A DNA stretch of 64,000 bases from Calamus simplicifolius (taxonomy: Eukaryota; Streptophyta; Magnoliopsida; Arecales; Arecaceae). Under the pieces are notes generated by a model, which worked only from the letters and a program-made list of their open reading frames with translations, did no database searches and was not told the DNA's origin. The DNA lies in the NCBI GenBank assembly GCA_900491605.1, contig UESW01004257.1, positions 141,054 to 205,053 on the forward strand, given 5' to 3'. Position numbers and translations under genes: made by a program. Shown in pieces: positions 1 through 11,460 of this stretch. The first letter of the stretch is position 1; each line of letters starts with the position of its first letter.

Positions 1-308
1 ATGATTTCCAAAAGCCATTGAGTTCATTAAAAGATATAATGAGTTTATTTAAATCAATAATTTATTTTGAACAATCAATGAGAATGTTAAAGTTTGACTT
101 TAATCAATTTTGAAAGTAACTTTAAGCTCAATGTTTAAACTTTCAAAAAGAAATTTTATAATTCATGTTTTATTCAATGAGTTTTTGGAATAGTTCTTGA
201 ATCATTCTTAATGTCAATTTATTGTATTCAAGTCAAAACAATGAATTAAAATGAATCTGGAACGATTTTAAAGTCAATCAGAAAAATTTCTGATTTTTGA
301 TACGTTCC

Positions 309-605
309 GGAGCCGACTCTAGAGTTTCAGAGTCGACTCCAGTAGTACAGAGTTTTCGAGTCGACCCTCGAGTTCGAGTCGACCCCTGACTCTGTGCGAG
401 CCGACTCCTGACTGTGCGAGTCGACTCCGCTCAACACCAGAAAGTATTTTTTGAGCACTTCGCGAGTCGACCCTTTCACGAGTCGACTCCCGACTTTCAG
501 GAGTCGACACTTTACTTTTGGTGAGTCGACCCCTAACGTTTATAAATGTTTCTATTTTTAGTAATCGACTTCGAGCCGACTCCCACAAAGCTCGAGTCGA
601 CTCCG
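309..605 (+). promoter_or_regulatory. Cluster of GAGTCGACTC-type motifs in LTR U3
   Basis: About eleven copies of GAGTCGACTC or one-base variants (GAGCCGACTC, GAGTCGACCC) lie within 300 bases, about 100 to 400 bases upstream of the TATA box. The core is a palindrome containing GTCGAC. The same motif recurs in the LTRs of element B. An enhancer-like role is inferred from position only. Confidence 0.5.
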
Positions 606-707
606 CAAATCTGGGCGAATTTTTCACGATGACACGTCAGCTCCAACGGTAATTTTTTGAAATAACGGCTATTTTTCTGTGTTCTAACGGATATATTTTG
701 CAGAATC

Positions 708-716
708 TATAAATAG
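708..716 (+). promoter_or_regulatory. LTR TATA box
   Basis: TATAAATAG stands in the middle of the LTR, downstream of the motif cluster and upstream of a purine-rich leader. This is the expected place for the U3/R promoter of a copia LTR. Element B has TATAAGAAG at the equivalent place on the minus strand (39394-39403). Confidence 0.6.
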
Positions 717-1633
717 AGGAGCTCTTTTCAAATCAAAGAATCAAGAGAGTGAAAAAGAAAATCTTTCAAAAAGAGGGAAAAACAGAGCTTCATTGGAAAA
801 ATCATTGAGTCAAGAAAAGAGATTCAAAAGGAGTGAAATCAAAGAGAGAGATTCGTGTGCTCCAGAGCTACAATCTACAAAAAGTTCAAGAGGAGATCCC
901 AAAGCAACCAAGAGCAAATCAAGATCTTCCAACCTAGAAGAAAAGAAGAAAAGCTTCAACCAACATCCAAAAGCCCCAAAGCTAGGAGAATCTGTGCTGA
1001 GGCCTGATTCCACACTTCAAAGGAGTTGGAGAAGAGAAGCAAAGAAGCCAAGCCTGCATTCAAGCTTATTTAATCAGGCTTTTCTAAACCTAAGCTTTAT
1101 TTTGATTATTCTGCTCTAGAGGAGCTGTTTGTATTTAAACTCTGATTTATTTTCTTGTGTACTGATTCAATCAGTGGATTGAATCAGTGGAGGTAGTTGT
1201 ACCTCGTTGTAAGCTTGGGATAGCTTACGTTTTGGGTTCGTTGTGATCCCGTTAAAAACAACGAGTTGGGTTTTGTGCTGGTAAGCCCGTGTAAAACCGG
1301 CTGGGTTCGTTGTGATCCCGGAAAACAACAAGTTTGAGTTGAGCTTGTAAAACAACTCGGCTGTAATCTAGGGAGATTATAGTGTGGACCCAAGTGAATC
1401 TTGGGAGTGGACGTAGGTGCTGGTTGCACCGAACCACTATAAAACCTTGTGTTTGCCGTGCTCATTTGTCTCTCACTCTATCTCTCTTATATTTCTGTTT
1501 GTGCATTGCTTATAAGTTAATTTCTCTCACTTGCACATCTTGAGTTAATTTGTTTAAAACATTTCAAAAAGTCTTAAATTTTTAAGAACCCAATTCACCC
1601 CCCCCCCCTCTTGGGTTGCCATCTGGGCCAACA

Positions 1634-1967
1634 AAGGCAAATTGATAAATAAATAATAAATTACATGATTGGGCATTATCCATGGACCTCACCACAAAGT
1701 TTGTTTTTTTAGCAATGAAAATTTTTTTTATAGCTAAATGTATAAACTCCTATAGTACTTTTTTTAAAAAAGCAATTAATGAAATGAAATCAAAATTTGA
1801 ATATACATGTCTTTAATAATTATTTCATAAATAGGCATATAATTGTTGGTTAAAGAAAAATATATTTTCAAAACTCACTTTAGATAAAGATGAGATGTGT
1901 AAATGAAGAAGTTTGGAATGTACAGGTTAACTTTAAGAGATTCCATGGCAGAATTTTCTTTAGGAAT

Positions 1968-2029
<62 letters not shown>

Positions 2030-2499
2030 AGGTGCATATGGCTCTCATCGGTGGTGCAGGATGTGGATAGAACGAAAGTCTTTCTACCTCAAGAAAAGTT
2101 ATTTTTATATTTTGAATTGTGAACTTTGTCACACCAAGGGTCACCCAAAGTCTACCCTAACTAGGGCTTAGAAATATTTGGTCAAAATGATTCCTTTTGT
2201 ACATTATATTATAATTATTCCTCACTTAGTCCAAAGACCTGAAGTTTCTTCAGAGACCAAATGAAGACCAATGTCTACTTTACCAGACTATATAAAGACA
2301 CAATGGAAATTCATTCTTCCGTTCGCTCCCGTAAATTGTAGCGGACAACTCATTGCTCGATCCTGTTGCGAAGCCTGGACACCGATAGCCACACTGCTTC
2401 AGTGGCAGGTCCCAAAATTCCAAGCATAAGAACAGACCTGCATTGTGCGCTCCTTTCAATCATCTGATCTAACTGTTAAAAGTGGCCAGCAACCATCCC
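1634..2499. other. Intergenic, no gene recognised
   Basis: AT-rich sequence with a (TA)n microsatellite at about 1970-2022. The right part (2320-2499) is less AT-rich and continues, past the gypsy insertion, at 10574. I cannot assign it to any gene. Confidence 0.6.
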
Positions 2500-3339
2500 C
2501 CACTTGTCACGCCCCAGACCCAAAATTTTTGAGCTAGGGTGACAACCCGCCGCGTGCCGGGCACGCAAGGCGTCCCGAAACATGACACTGAGTTCAATAA
2601 AAGCAATAACCTATATATCATTCAAGTCCATGTCTTTAATACAATCCATAACTAAAGATTTGGGCTACAAGCCCTACACATAAGCATTACAGGGGTTACA
2701 TCAACATATGAATCCACTTTATAGAAGCTCCAACGAACCTATGGTTCCTTACACACCACAATGATAAAGTCTGGGCATCAAGCCCTACACATATAATATT
2801 GGGGCTACAACAAAATAATGATCTGGCTTATTTAATAGAAGATCCATCACCCCAAAATCCATCTTCAACCTCGTGGCTCTGATAAAAACATTGTAAGGAT
2901 TTTGTGAGCTTACACTCAGTAAGTAAACCATGTTATACAGTCCAATCATAGCATAGCAATCAATAAGCATATAAATGATCTGCATGCATAAACATTTCAC
3001 AAATACTCAAACATGCAATGTAAGTAAACCCATCATTGTTATATTATATCATATGTGTCCCAAGGCCCTGCATGCCCCATAACAAAGGAGAGCCGTGGTG
3101 GCACATATAAATATAATTCATTCTTTTGCATTCACAATCACTCCATTATGCAATGTAAGTATTATATCATGCGTGTCCCACGGCCCTGCAATGCCCCATA
3201 ACAAAGGAGAGCCGTAGTGGCACATATAAATATAATACCAATCATTTGCATCCATAATTGCTCAATTATACTTTATAAGTAAACCCACTGTTTATACTCT
3301 CAATGGTAACTGTAAATGTGACCCACGGCCCTGCAATAT

Positions 3340-3775
3340 CTCAATAATGTACCAGCCAGCATTCCCTTAAAGCATCTCCCTACTGAAAGGTCAAGATACC
3401 AGGGTCACGCCAATAATGTATCAACCAGCATTCCCTAGAAGTATCCCCCCTACTGAAAGGGGTCGGAATACCAGGGTCATGCCAATAATGTATCACCCAG
3501 CATTCCCTAGAAGTATCCCTCCCTACTGAAAGGGTCGGAATACCAGGGTCATGCCAATAATGTATCACCCAGCATTCCCTAGAAGTATCCCTCCCTACTG
3601 AAAGGGTCGGAATACCAGGGTCATGCAAATAATGTATCACCCAGCATTCCCTAGAAGTATCCCTCCCTACTGAAAGGGTCGGAATACCAGGGTCATGCCA
3701 ATAATGTATCACCCAGCATTCCCTAGAAGTATCCCTCCCTACTGAAAGGGTCGGAATACCAGGGTCATGCCAATA
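3340..3775. repeat. 72-bp tandem array in left LTR
   Basis: Six head-to-tail units of 71-74 bases, each with AATAATGTATCA, CAGCATTCCCT and GGGTCGGAATACCAGGG. The unit is a multiple of three, which leaves the minus strand open and yields a 24-residue repeat. That ORF is a by-product of the repeat. Confidence 0.9.
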
Positions 3776-3954
3776 TCGAAATCCATCAGAACACGTCCTC
3801 TAGACGTATGTGTGGTATGACAGGATAAAGGAGAGCCGTGGCGACACATAACAGTACTCACATCACATCAATACATCAATACATCAATCATGTAGCAAAA
3901 CAGTGGATTATACTTACTGAACAATTGCATGTAATATATCACATCAATGTCACG

Positions 3955-4170
3955 CTAACTGCATCTCATGCATAGCAACTGCATCTCATGCATAGCAACT
4001 GCATCTCTCATGCATAGCAACAGCATCTCTCATGCATAGCAACAACATCTCTCATGCATAGCAACATAGCAACGGCATCTCACATGCATAGCAACAGCAT
4101 AGCAACGGCATCTCACATGCATAGCCACACATCTCACATGCATAATAACTGCATCTCACATGCATAGCAT
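3955..4170. repeat. 21-bp tandem array (GCATCTCTCATGCATAGCAA)
   Basis: About ten imperfect units of 20-21 bases containing CATGCATAG. Unit number and spacing differ slightly from the array in the other LTR. Confidence 0.85.
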
Positions 4171-5124
4171 ATGAAATCATAGTATTCATCTACTTACACA
4201 ATTAGCCAATAACAATTCACAATTTAACTACGCATATCCTGAAATAACTTATTTAATAAACTGATAACTGGCTTACTTACCTTCGCACGCAATCCAACAG
4301 ATATATCATCTAATCAGATGTCGGGATACCTACAGGATCATTTTACACAATTAATGATTAAAATCTGGATAATGAAATGATTCCTAAGACTCTACCCTGA
4401 CCAATCCACGGGCCCAACTTCGGACTCGAATATCTCTCACCATACTCACTCAAATGGGGAAGTAAAAATACCCCAAGAAACTAGAATTCACCCAGATTCT
4501 AGCCATATAAAAATTATGCTAATCCCGGCCCGTTACAGGGCCCAAAAATCAGCCCAAACTCTCAATGCAGCATGGCCCAAAAGGCCTGAACCGGCCGGCC
4601 CAGCCGGCCCGGTTCAGCCTTAAATCACCCGATCCCCTGTTTCACCGAACAGGGGACGGGAAGACGCCGGCGGCCAGGGCCGCCGCCGGCCAAATTGAGG
4701 GCGGCCCGGCCGCCGGTGGCCGGGCCAGAGCCGGCCGCCGCCGCGGCCGGCCGCCTCTCAAATCCATGGCCAACCGGCGGCCGGACCGGAGACTCCTCGG
4801 TCCGCACGGCACAACTGTGCCGGCGGCACGGCCGGCCACCATGGCCGGCCGGACCTCCACCGGACGCACGCCCGGCGCCGGTGGAGGCGACAGGCCAAGA
4901 CTCGGGCCCGGCGAGGCGGCGAGCACGCCGCCGGGCCCGAACCAACCGGCGGAAGCCGAACCGGCTTCCGCCACCGCGCGAGAGGAGGGCCAATTGGCCC
5001 TCCCTCTCTCTCTCTCCACCACCACCCCCGGACGCCTCCCCCGGCGCCGGCGGGGTCGCCGGCCAAGTATCAGGCCCGGCGCGGCGGCGAGCACGCCGCC
5101 GGGCCTGAACCAAGGGGATCGGCC

Positions 5125-5300
5125 GGTTCCTCTCTTCTCTCTGATCTCTCTGTCTCTCTCTCTGGTTCTCTTTCTCTCTCTCAGGCTCTTCTCTCTCTCT
5201 CTGGTTCTCTTTCTCTCTCTCTCAGGCTCTTTCTCTCTCTGGTTCTCTTTCTCTCTCTCTCAGGCTTTCTCTCTCTCTCCCGCTCTCTCTCTCTCTCGAG
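5125..5300. repeat. CT-rich tandem array, left LTR
   Basis: Repeats of a CT microsatellite broken by GGTTCTCTTT and CAGGCTCTT, unit about 36-40 bases. On the element's own strand this is a GA-rich leader region. Confidence 0.85.
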
Positions 5301-5564
5301 AGGCAGGGGATTACCTGATGGAAGCGGACGCCCGGACGCCAGGATGATGGAGGGAGCCCCCCTCCATCATATAAATAATTCCCTACGCAACGCTTCAGCG
5401 GAAACCCAATCGGACGCGACTCAAGAATCCAAGCGGCATACAGGGACTTAAATGTCATAATAATCCAAGCGGCATACAGGGACTTAAATGTCATAATAAT
5501 CAAGGTGCCACCCCAATTAATACTGAGAGTTAACCTCCCCACTATTAAATTTCCGGGGTTTACA

Positions 5565-5577
5565 TTCTCCCCTCCTT
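5565..5577 (-). other. Polypurine tract of gypsy element
   Basis: On the minus strand, AAGGAGGGGAGAA directly abuts the 3' LTR. This is the usual site of plus-strand DNA priming and agrees with the primer-binding site at the other end. Confidence 0.8.
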
Positions 5578-6869
5578 ATAAGAATTTCGTCCTCGAAATT
5601 GATATACATCCAATAGAATATAGAATCCAAATTTTCCCTCTCATAAAAATTAAATTTTATTAAAAGTCACGGTCATCTATACTTCATTGATCTTCATAAG
5701 TCAATTCTTTCTTAAGTTAAATTGGTTCAAGTTCTAGCACATAACGGGGTTTAAAATATACCTCCTCAGTTATAAAGATTTGAAACACATTGAACACCCC
5801 AAAGAGTAATGAAAGCAGTGTTAAGCTATAAGACACTTCCTTCATCTTGATCAAAGTTTCTAATGAACTAATGTTTTGTGACACAAGTCACCTCTAACAC
5901 AACCTCATAACATCATTGGTTAGCAACATATCAGGTACTCTCGATTCCTTAATAAGACAGTTTGAAATTCTCGTGAATTAGATATAAGATAATTTTCTTT
6001 CAATGCTCTCTCAACTCTTGAATAGTTGAATGTACCATTAATCATTACGACACTATATCAATCATCATAATATACTTGGTTTCACTCTTGAATACTTAAA
6101 TCTAACACTAATGAACATCATGTCAATCATTTAAGATATCTTTCATAATTATCGTAATTAAAAATTCATTTTCTTTGAATATGGATATGCCACTCATGGC
6201 TGATTGATAATTTATCCATCCAGTCTCGAATTTAGAAAGTACTCAATTGCAATTAATCAAAAATATAATTAACTATTCCATTCCCAAAATATTATCAATA
6301 TTAATCATCCCTATAACCAGCAGATGAGTTCAAAATCTTACAATATCAATAATGTAAGTTCTACAATTAAAATTCATTATATTCATCCACATTCAAATTC
6401 AATTTTTATACCCAAGATCCATATATCAACTCAATTGCAATATGGACATACTGGTGTTTAGTTATATTAGTCATCAATTGCAATTTTCCACTACTATGGT
6501 TTATTCCATATATTTATCTATCTTTTATTGTATATTCAATTAAAATTTCATCTCTCATATTATTTAAAGGTCTAAAATTGCTACGAATCATTTCCAACAA
6601 GTTTAAGGGAGCTAAAACCTCTAGGAGCCCCCATGTCTCCCCACTGGACAAGGCTACCAGCCAGGGAGCCCACATAATATCATTGGCTTGCGATGGTTCA
6701 TTCTCAATTCCTATCAGACTAATTCAATTAATGTCTTGTTAAACTTTAAATTTCAAGCTCCCAAAGCATAATTCATGAAATTCCTTGAAAGTCATAATTG
6801 TCTCAATGTCATCCAAGTTTTTGCCTAGAGTGTCATTATGCATATGTCCCTAAGATCATAACCTAGGTC
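5578..6869. other. Internal non-coding part of gypsy element
   Basis: AT-rich sequence without a long reading frame or recognisable motif on either strand. It is probably the remains of the leader and 3' internal region left after the pol genes were lost. Confidence 0.6.
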
Positions 6870-7101
6870 CTGTGGGTTATGGGCCCACCATGCTTCCGCT
6901 GCGCACTCTGATGCTGCATGTCCTGCATAGACTGCGCCATACCCGAGAGAGCTTGAAGCATCTCGGACTGGAATCACTGGTGCTCAGTTCCTACTGGGTT
7001 GGCAGGGGCCATACCTCCAGTAGTTCCTTAACCCACGGCTGATCAGCATTACCGGCCAGAGAGTCCTCCTCATACAGTTGGCTCCTAGTACGGTGAGCCA
7101 T
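6870..7101 (-). pseudogene. gag: Gypsy gag N-terminal remnant
   Basis: A minus-strand ATG at 7099-7101 opens MAHRTRSQLYEED, like the basic start of chromovirus Gag proteins. After a frame change the sequence continues with a Met/Gln-rich stretch (SEMLQALSGMAQSMQDMQ), typical of the Gag N-terminal region before the capsid domain. An in-frame TGA interrupts it. The rest of gag, its zinc knuckle and all of pol are missing. No working protein is expected. Confidence 0.6.
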
Positions 7102-7292
7102 AACTATTGTCTATTAAATTAGATGTGGTTAATATCGTCATAAACTAATGTGTCTGTCAGGTGACTCTAAGTATAATGTCATCAAAATATGTTCTCTCCG
7201 TGTTATCAAGTCAATATGTCCGTGTCCCTAGGATCATAAGTTCTCTACCTGTTATCATGTCAATATGTCTGTGTCCCTAGGTCATAACCTAA

Positions 7293-7304
7293 GCTCTGAT
7301 ACCA
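7293..7304 (-). other. Primer-binding site (tRNA-iMet)
   Basis: Minus-strand TGGTATCAGAGC, the complement of the plant initiator-methionine tRNA 3' end, sits seven bases inside the right LTR. It fixes the element's orientation. Confidence 0.9.
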
Positions 7305-8147
7305 TAAAAGCTGTCACGCCCCAGACCCAAAATTTTGAGCTAGGGTGACAACCCGCCGCGTGCCGGGCACGCAAGGCGTCCCGAAACATGACACTGAGTT
7401 CAATAAAAGCAATAACCTATATATCATTCAAGTCCATGTCTTTAATACAATCCATAACTAAAGATTTGGGCTACAAGCCCTACACATAAGCATTACAGGG
7501 GTTACATCAACATATGAATCCACTGTATAGAAGCTCCAACGAACCTATGGTTCCTTACACACCACAATGATAAAGTCTGGGCATCAAGCCCTACACATCT
7601 ATAATATTGGGGCTACAACAAATAATGATCTGGCTTATTTAATAGAAGATCCATCACCCCAAAATCCATCTTCAACCTCGTGGCTCTGATAAAAACATTG
7701 TAAGGATTTTGTGAGCTTACACTCAGTAAGTAAACCATGTTATACAGTCCAATCATAGCATAGCAATCAATAAGCATATAAATGATCAGCATGCATAAAC
7801 ATTTCACCAATATTCAAACATGCAATGTAAGTAAACCCATCATTGTTATATTATATCATATGTGTCCCACGGCCCTGCCATGCCCCATAACAAAGGAGAG
7901 CCGTAGTGGCACATATAAATATAATTCATTCTTTTGCATTCACAATCACTCCATTATGCAATGTAAGTATTATATCATGCGTGTCCCACGGCCCTGCAAT
8001 GCCCCATAACAAAGGAGAGCCGTAGTGGCACATATAAATATAATACCAATCATTTGCATCCATAATTGCTCAATTATACTTTATAAGTAAACCCACTGTT
8101 TATACTCTCAATGGTAACTGTAAATGTGACCCACGGCCCTGCAATAT

Positions 8148-8583
8148 GTCAATAATGTACCAGCCAGCATTCCCTTAAAACATCTCCCTACTGAAAGGTC
8201 AAGATACCAGGGTCACGCCAATAATGTATCAACCAGCATTCCCTAGAAGTATCCCCCCTACTGAAAGGGGTCGGAATACCAGGGTCATGCCAATAATGTA
8301 TCACCCAGCATTCCCTAGAAGTATCCCTCCCTACTGAAAGGGTCGGAATACCAGGGTCATGCCAATAATGTATCACCCAGCATTCCCTAGAAGTATCCCT
8401 CCCTACTGAAAGGGTCGGAATACCAGGGTCATGCAAATAATGTATCACCCAGCATTCCCTAGAAGTATCCCTCCCTACTGAAAGGGTCGGAATACCAGGG
8501 TCATGCCAATAATGTATCACCCAGCATTCCCTAGAAGTATCCCTCCCTACTGAAAGGGTCGGAATACCAGGGTCATGCCAATA
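8148..8583. repeat. 72-bp tandem array in right LTR
   Basis: Same six units, in the same order and with the same unit variants as at 3340-3775. The array therefore existed before insertion and was copied with the LTR. Confidence 0.9.
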
Positions 8584-8763
8584 TCGAAATCCATCAGAAC
8601 ACGTCCTCTAGACGTATGTGTGGTATGACAGGATAAAGGAGAGCCGTGGCGACACATAACAGTACTCACATCACATCAATACATCAATACATCAATCATG
8701 TAGCAAAATAGTGGATTATACTTACTGAACAATTGCATGTAATATATCACATCAATGTCACGC

Positions 8764-8975
8764 TAACTGCATCTCTTATGCATAGCAACTGCATCTCTCA
8801 TGCATAGCAACTGCATCTCTCATGTATAGCAACAGCATCTCTCATGCATAGCAACAACATCTCTCATGCATAGCAACAACATAGCAACGGCATCTCACAT
8901 GCATAGCAATAGCATAGCAACGGCATCTCACATGCATAGCCACAGCATCTCACATGCATAATAACTGCATCTCAC
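8764..8975. repeat. 21-bp tandem array, right LTR copy
   Basis: Counterpart of 3955-4170. It has several single-base and short length differences, as expected of a slippage-prone array after insertion. Confidence 0.85.
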
Positions 8976-10114
8976 ATGCATAGCATATGAAATCATAGTA
9001 TTCATCTACTTACACAATTAGCCAATAACAATTCACAATTTAACTACGCATATCCTGAAATAACTTATTTAATAAACTGATAACTGGTTTACTTACCTTC
9101 GCACGCAATCCAACAGATATCTCATCTAATCAGATGTCGGGATACCTACAGGATCATTTTACACAATTAAATGATTAAAATCTGGATAATGAAATGATTC
9201 CTAAGACTCTACCCTAACCAATCCACGGGCCCAACTTCGGACTCGAATATCTCTCACCATACTCACTCAAATGGGGAAGTAAAAATACCCCAAGAAACTA
9301 GAATTCACCCAGATTCTAGCCATATAAAAATTATGCTAATCCCGACCCGTTACAGGGCCCAAAAATCAGCCCAAACTCTCAATGCAGCATGGCCCAAAAG
9401 GCCTGAACCGGCCGGCCCAGCCGGCCCGGTTCAGCCTTAAATCACCCGATCCCCTGTTTCTTCCGAAACAGGGGATGGAGAAGACGCCGGCGGCCAGGGC
9501 CGCTGCCGGCCGAATCCACGACGGTCCGGCCACCGGAGGCCGGGCCAGAGCCGGCCGCCGCCGCGGCCGGCCACACTCCCTCTATCATTCTCTCTAAATC
9601 GTCCTCTCACTCTCCGATTTCATCCGCTCGGACTGTCACCATGCCGGCGGCTTCTCCGGTGAAATTGGGGGTGGTCCGGCCACCATTGGCCGGACCGGAG
9701 CCGGCTGTCGCCGTGACTTGCCTCCCCCCTAAATCCAACCTCATCAATTTCGCTCAATTCATCTTTAATTTCTTTAATTTCTCTAATCGTCCGCACGGCT
9801 TCAACTGTGCCGGCGGCACGGCCGGCCACCATGGCCGGCCGGACCTCCACCGGACGCACGCCCGGCGCCGGTGGAGGCGACAGGCCAAGACTCGGGCCCG
9901 GCGAGGCGGCGAGCACGCCGCCGGGCCCGAACCAACCGGCGGAAGCCGAACCGGCTTCCGCCACCGCGTGAGAGGAGGGCCAATTGGCCCTCCCTCTCTC
10001 TCTCTCTCCACCACCACCCCGCCGGACGCCTCCCCCGGCGCCGGCGGGGTCGCCGGCCAAGTATCAGGCCCGGCGCGGCGGCGAGTACGCCGCCGGGCCT
10101 GAACCAAGGGGATC

Positions 10115-10300
10115 GGCCGTTCCTCTCTCTCTCGTGATCTCTCTGTCTCTCTCTCTCTGGTTCTCTTTCTCTCTCTCTCAGGCTCTTTCTCTCTCTCTCT
10201 GGTTCTCTTTCTCTCTCTCTCAGGCTCTTTCTCTCTCTCTGGTTCTCTTTCTCTCTCTCTCAGGCTTTCTCTCTCTCCCGCTCTCTCTCTCTCTCCGAGA
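10115..10300. repeat. CT-rich tandem array, right LTR
   Basis: Counterpart of 5125-5300 with a slightly different number of CT dinucleotides. Confidence 0.85.
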
Positions 10301-10573
10301 GGCAGGGGATTACCTGATGGAAGCGGACGCCCGGAACGCCAGGATGATGGAGGGAGCCCCCCTCCATTATATAAATAATTCCCTACGCAACGCTTCAGCC
10401 GGAAACCCAATCGGACGCGACTCAAGAATCCAAGCGGCATACAGGGGACTTAAATGTCATAATAATCCAAGCGGCATACAGGGGACTTAAATGTCATAAT
10501 AATCAAGGTGCCACCCCAATTAATACTGAGAGTTAACCTCCCCACTATTTAATTTCCGAGGGTTTACACCACT

Positions 10574-11460
10574 GCTGAATGAATTGTTCACCACCAGCTG
10601 AAACCTTTTAATTTCATTTGTAATGAACCAACAAATATTCAATAGATGGAACAGACAAGATTTTAGATATATTATGACATACCTACTGTGATTGTGTTAG
10701 CACGTGTCTTTCAAATGCCACGGCCCTCAGATCATTTAACCTTGACATTGAAAAGAAAGATAATTTGAAAAGTTCCCCAACTCACTCAAGATAATCCATC
10801 ACTCACTCCGTGACAGTTGTAAAAGAAGAACAGCAAGAAGAATTCAAGACCTGCTGGAAAGGACATTGATTAAAAATTGCCTCATGCAATTTCCTATGAC
10901 GTACAGTTCCATTAAAATTATTGCCTCCATGATTTTCAGAGAAGTCTGTACTATTAGACAGCACATGGATGTCACAATTGCACCAGGACAGCATTTTTGT
11001 AAAGATTGTCAAGCAGTATAATGATAATATATCAGTCACGGTAATTTACAAGTATCTAATCCCACATTCTCTCAGCTATTTGATTACATACAATTGGAAT
11101 CATAAAGCAAATTCCTTGCAGCATAATTTAAACAGTTACAAATTATAAGAGCTAACACTAATTAAAATGTCACATCTTACACTAATTAAAATGTCAAAAA
11201 AAAAAAAAAACTAATGTCATCAGTCCAACTCTGCTTACAAAACCTGCATGGAAGCCCGTTCTCTTCACCATGCATTTTAGACAAGAACTTCCATCTCCAT
11301 GGACTTTGTTCAAGGTATTAATTACATTGATGATGCACCAAGAACAATGTGTTAGTGAGATAACGAGAATCTTATCAGGTCAAAAGCAGTAAATGATTAA
11401 CCGGACACCATCCATGCAGGTTGGAATAAGATGTGTCATTTGAAATAATTGGCATAGATG
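10574..11460 (-). other. 3' flank, probable 3' UTR, of SAE2 remnant
   Basis: Lies just downstream of the SAE2 stop codon on the minus strand. It contains a short direct duplication of CACTAATTAAAATGTC and an A-run near 11196-11210. No independent gene is seen; the ORF at 10803-11039 has no recognisable domain. Confidence 0.4.

Larger units (their letters stand above)
1..1633 (+). repeat. SIRE-like copia LTR, left edge outside window
   Basis: The segment ends in CA at 1633, after a C-run followed by CTCTTGGGTTGCCATCTGG. That ending is the mirror image of the start of the two LTRs of element B (30074 and 38599), so this is a related LTR in plus orientation. It also shares with them a cluster of GAGTCGACTC-type motifs, a TATA box, and a stretch on cassette-like 'TGGTTGCACCGAACCACTATAAAA' text seen in reverse in B. 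No primer-binding site follows position 1633, so this is a 3' LTR or a solo LTR. It is clearly diverged from B's LTRs. The ORFs crossing it (for example 793-1119) have no recognisable product. Confidence 0.8.
2505..5564 (-). repeat. 3' LTR of gypsy element
   Basis: Starts TGTCACGCC and ends TTTACA on the plus strand. From left to right it holds a 72-bp tandem array, a 21-bp tandem array, a very GC-rich block (4560-5110) and a CT-rich array. It is near-identical to the right LTR except around 4745-4800, where a short unique stretch replaces a longer block of the other LTR. All long ORFs in the GC-rich block are open because stop codons are rare there, not because it is a gene. Confidence 0.9.
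2505..10568 (-). mobile_element. Non-autonomous Del/Tekay-like gypsy LTR element
   Basis: Two direct repeats of about 3.1 and 3.3 kb (2505-5564, 7312-10568) flank an internal part of only about 1.75 kb. The element is bounded by TG...CA and by a perfect 5-bp target duplication, CCACT, at 2500-2504 and 10569-10573. A tRNA-iMet primer-binding site next to the right LTR and a polypurine tract next to the left LTR show that it reads on the minus strand. The only coding trace is a broken gag start. Protease, reverse transcriptase and integrase are absent, so it must have been mobilised by proteins from a relative. Assignment to Del/Tekay rests on the very long LTRs and the gag start, and is an inference. 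Confidence 0.9.
7312..10568 (-). repeat. 5' LTR of gypsy element
   Basis: Same order of internal arrays as the left LTR. It is about 200 bases longer because 9565-9795 holds sequence (CT-rich, then a second GGCCGGACCGG-type block, then AT-rich) not present in the partner. As the 5' LTR it would carry the element's promoter. Confidence 0.9.

Noticed and set aside
793..1119. 108-codon ORF, Lys/Ser-rich, after the LTR TATA box
   Set aside because: Sits in the R/U5 part of an LTR, purine-rich leader composition, no domain, and related LTRs of element B lack it.
2320..2499. Possible last exon on the minus strand (short open stretch ending in LRNRIEQ and a stop)
   Set aside because: Too short and matches no family I recognise; no splice site stands out.
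3340..3775. Regularly spaced repeats that could suggest a CRISPR array
   Set aside because: Units are contiguous 72-bp tandem repeats without unique spacers, inside a plant LTR, and repeated in the partner LTR.
4565..5347. Long GC-rich ORFs on both strands (also 9382-10490)
   Set aside because: They lie in LTR sequence, are Pro/Arg/Gly/Ser low-complexity in every frame, and are open only because of high GC and CT repeats.
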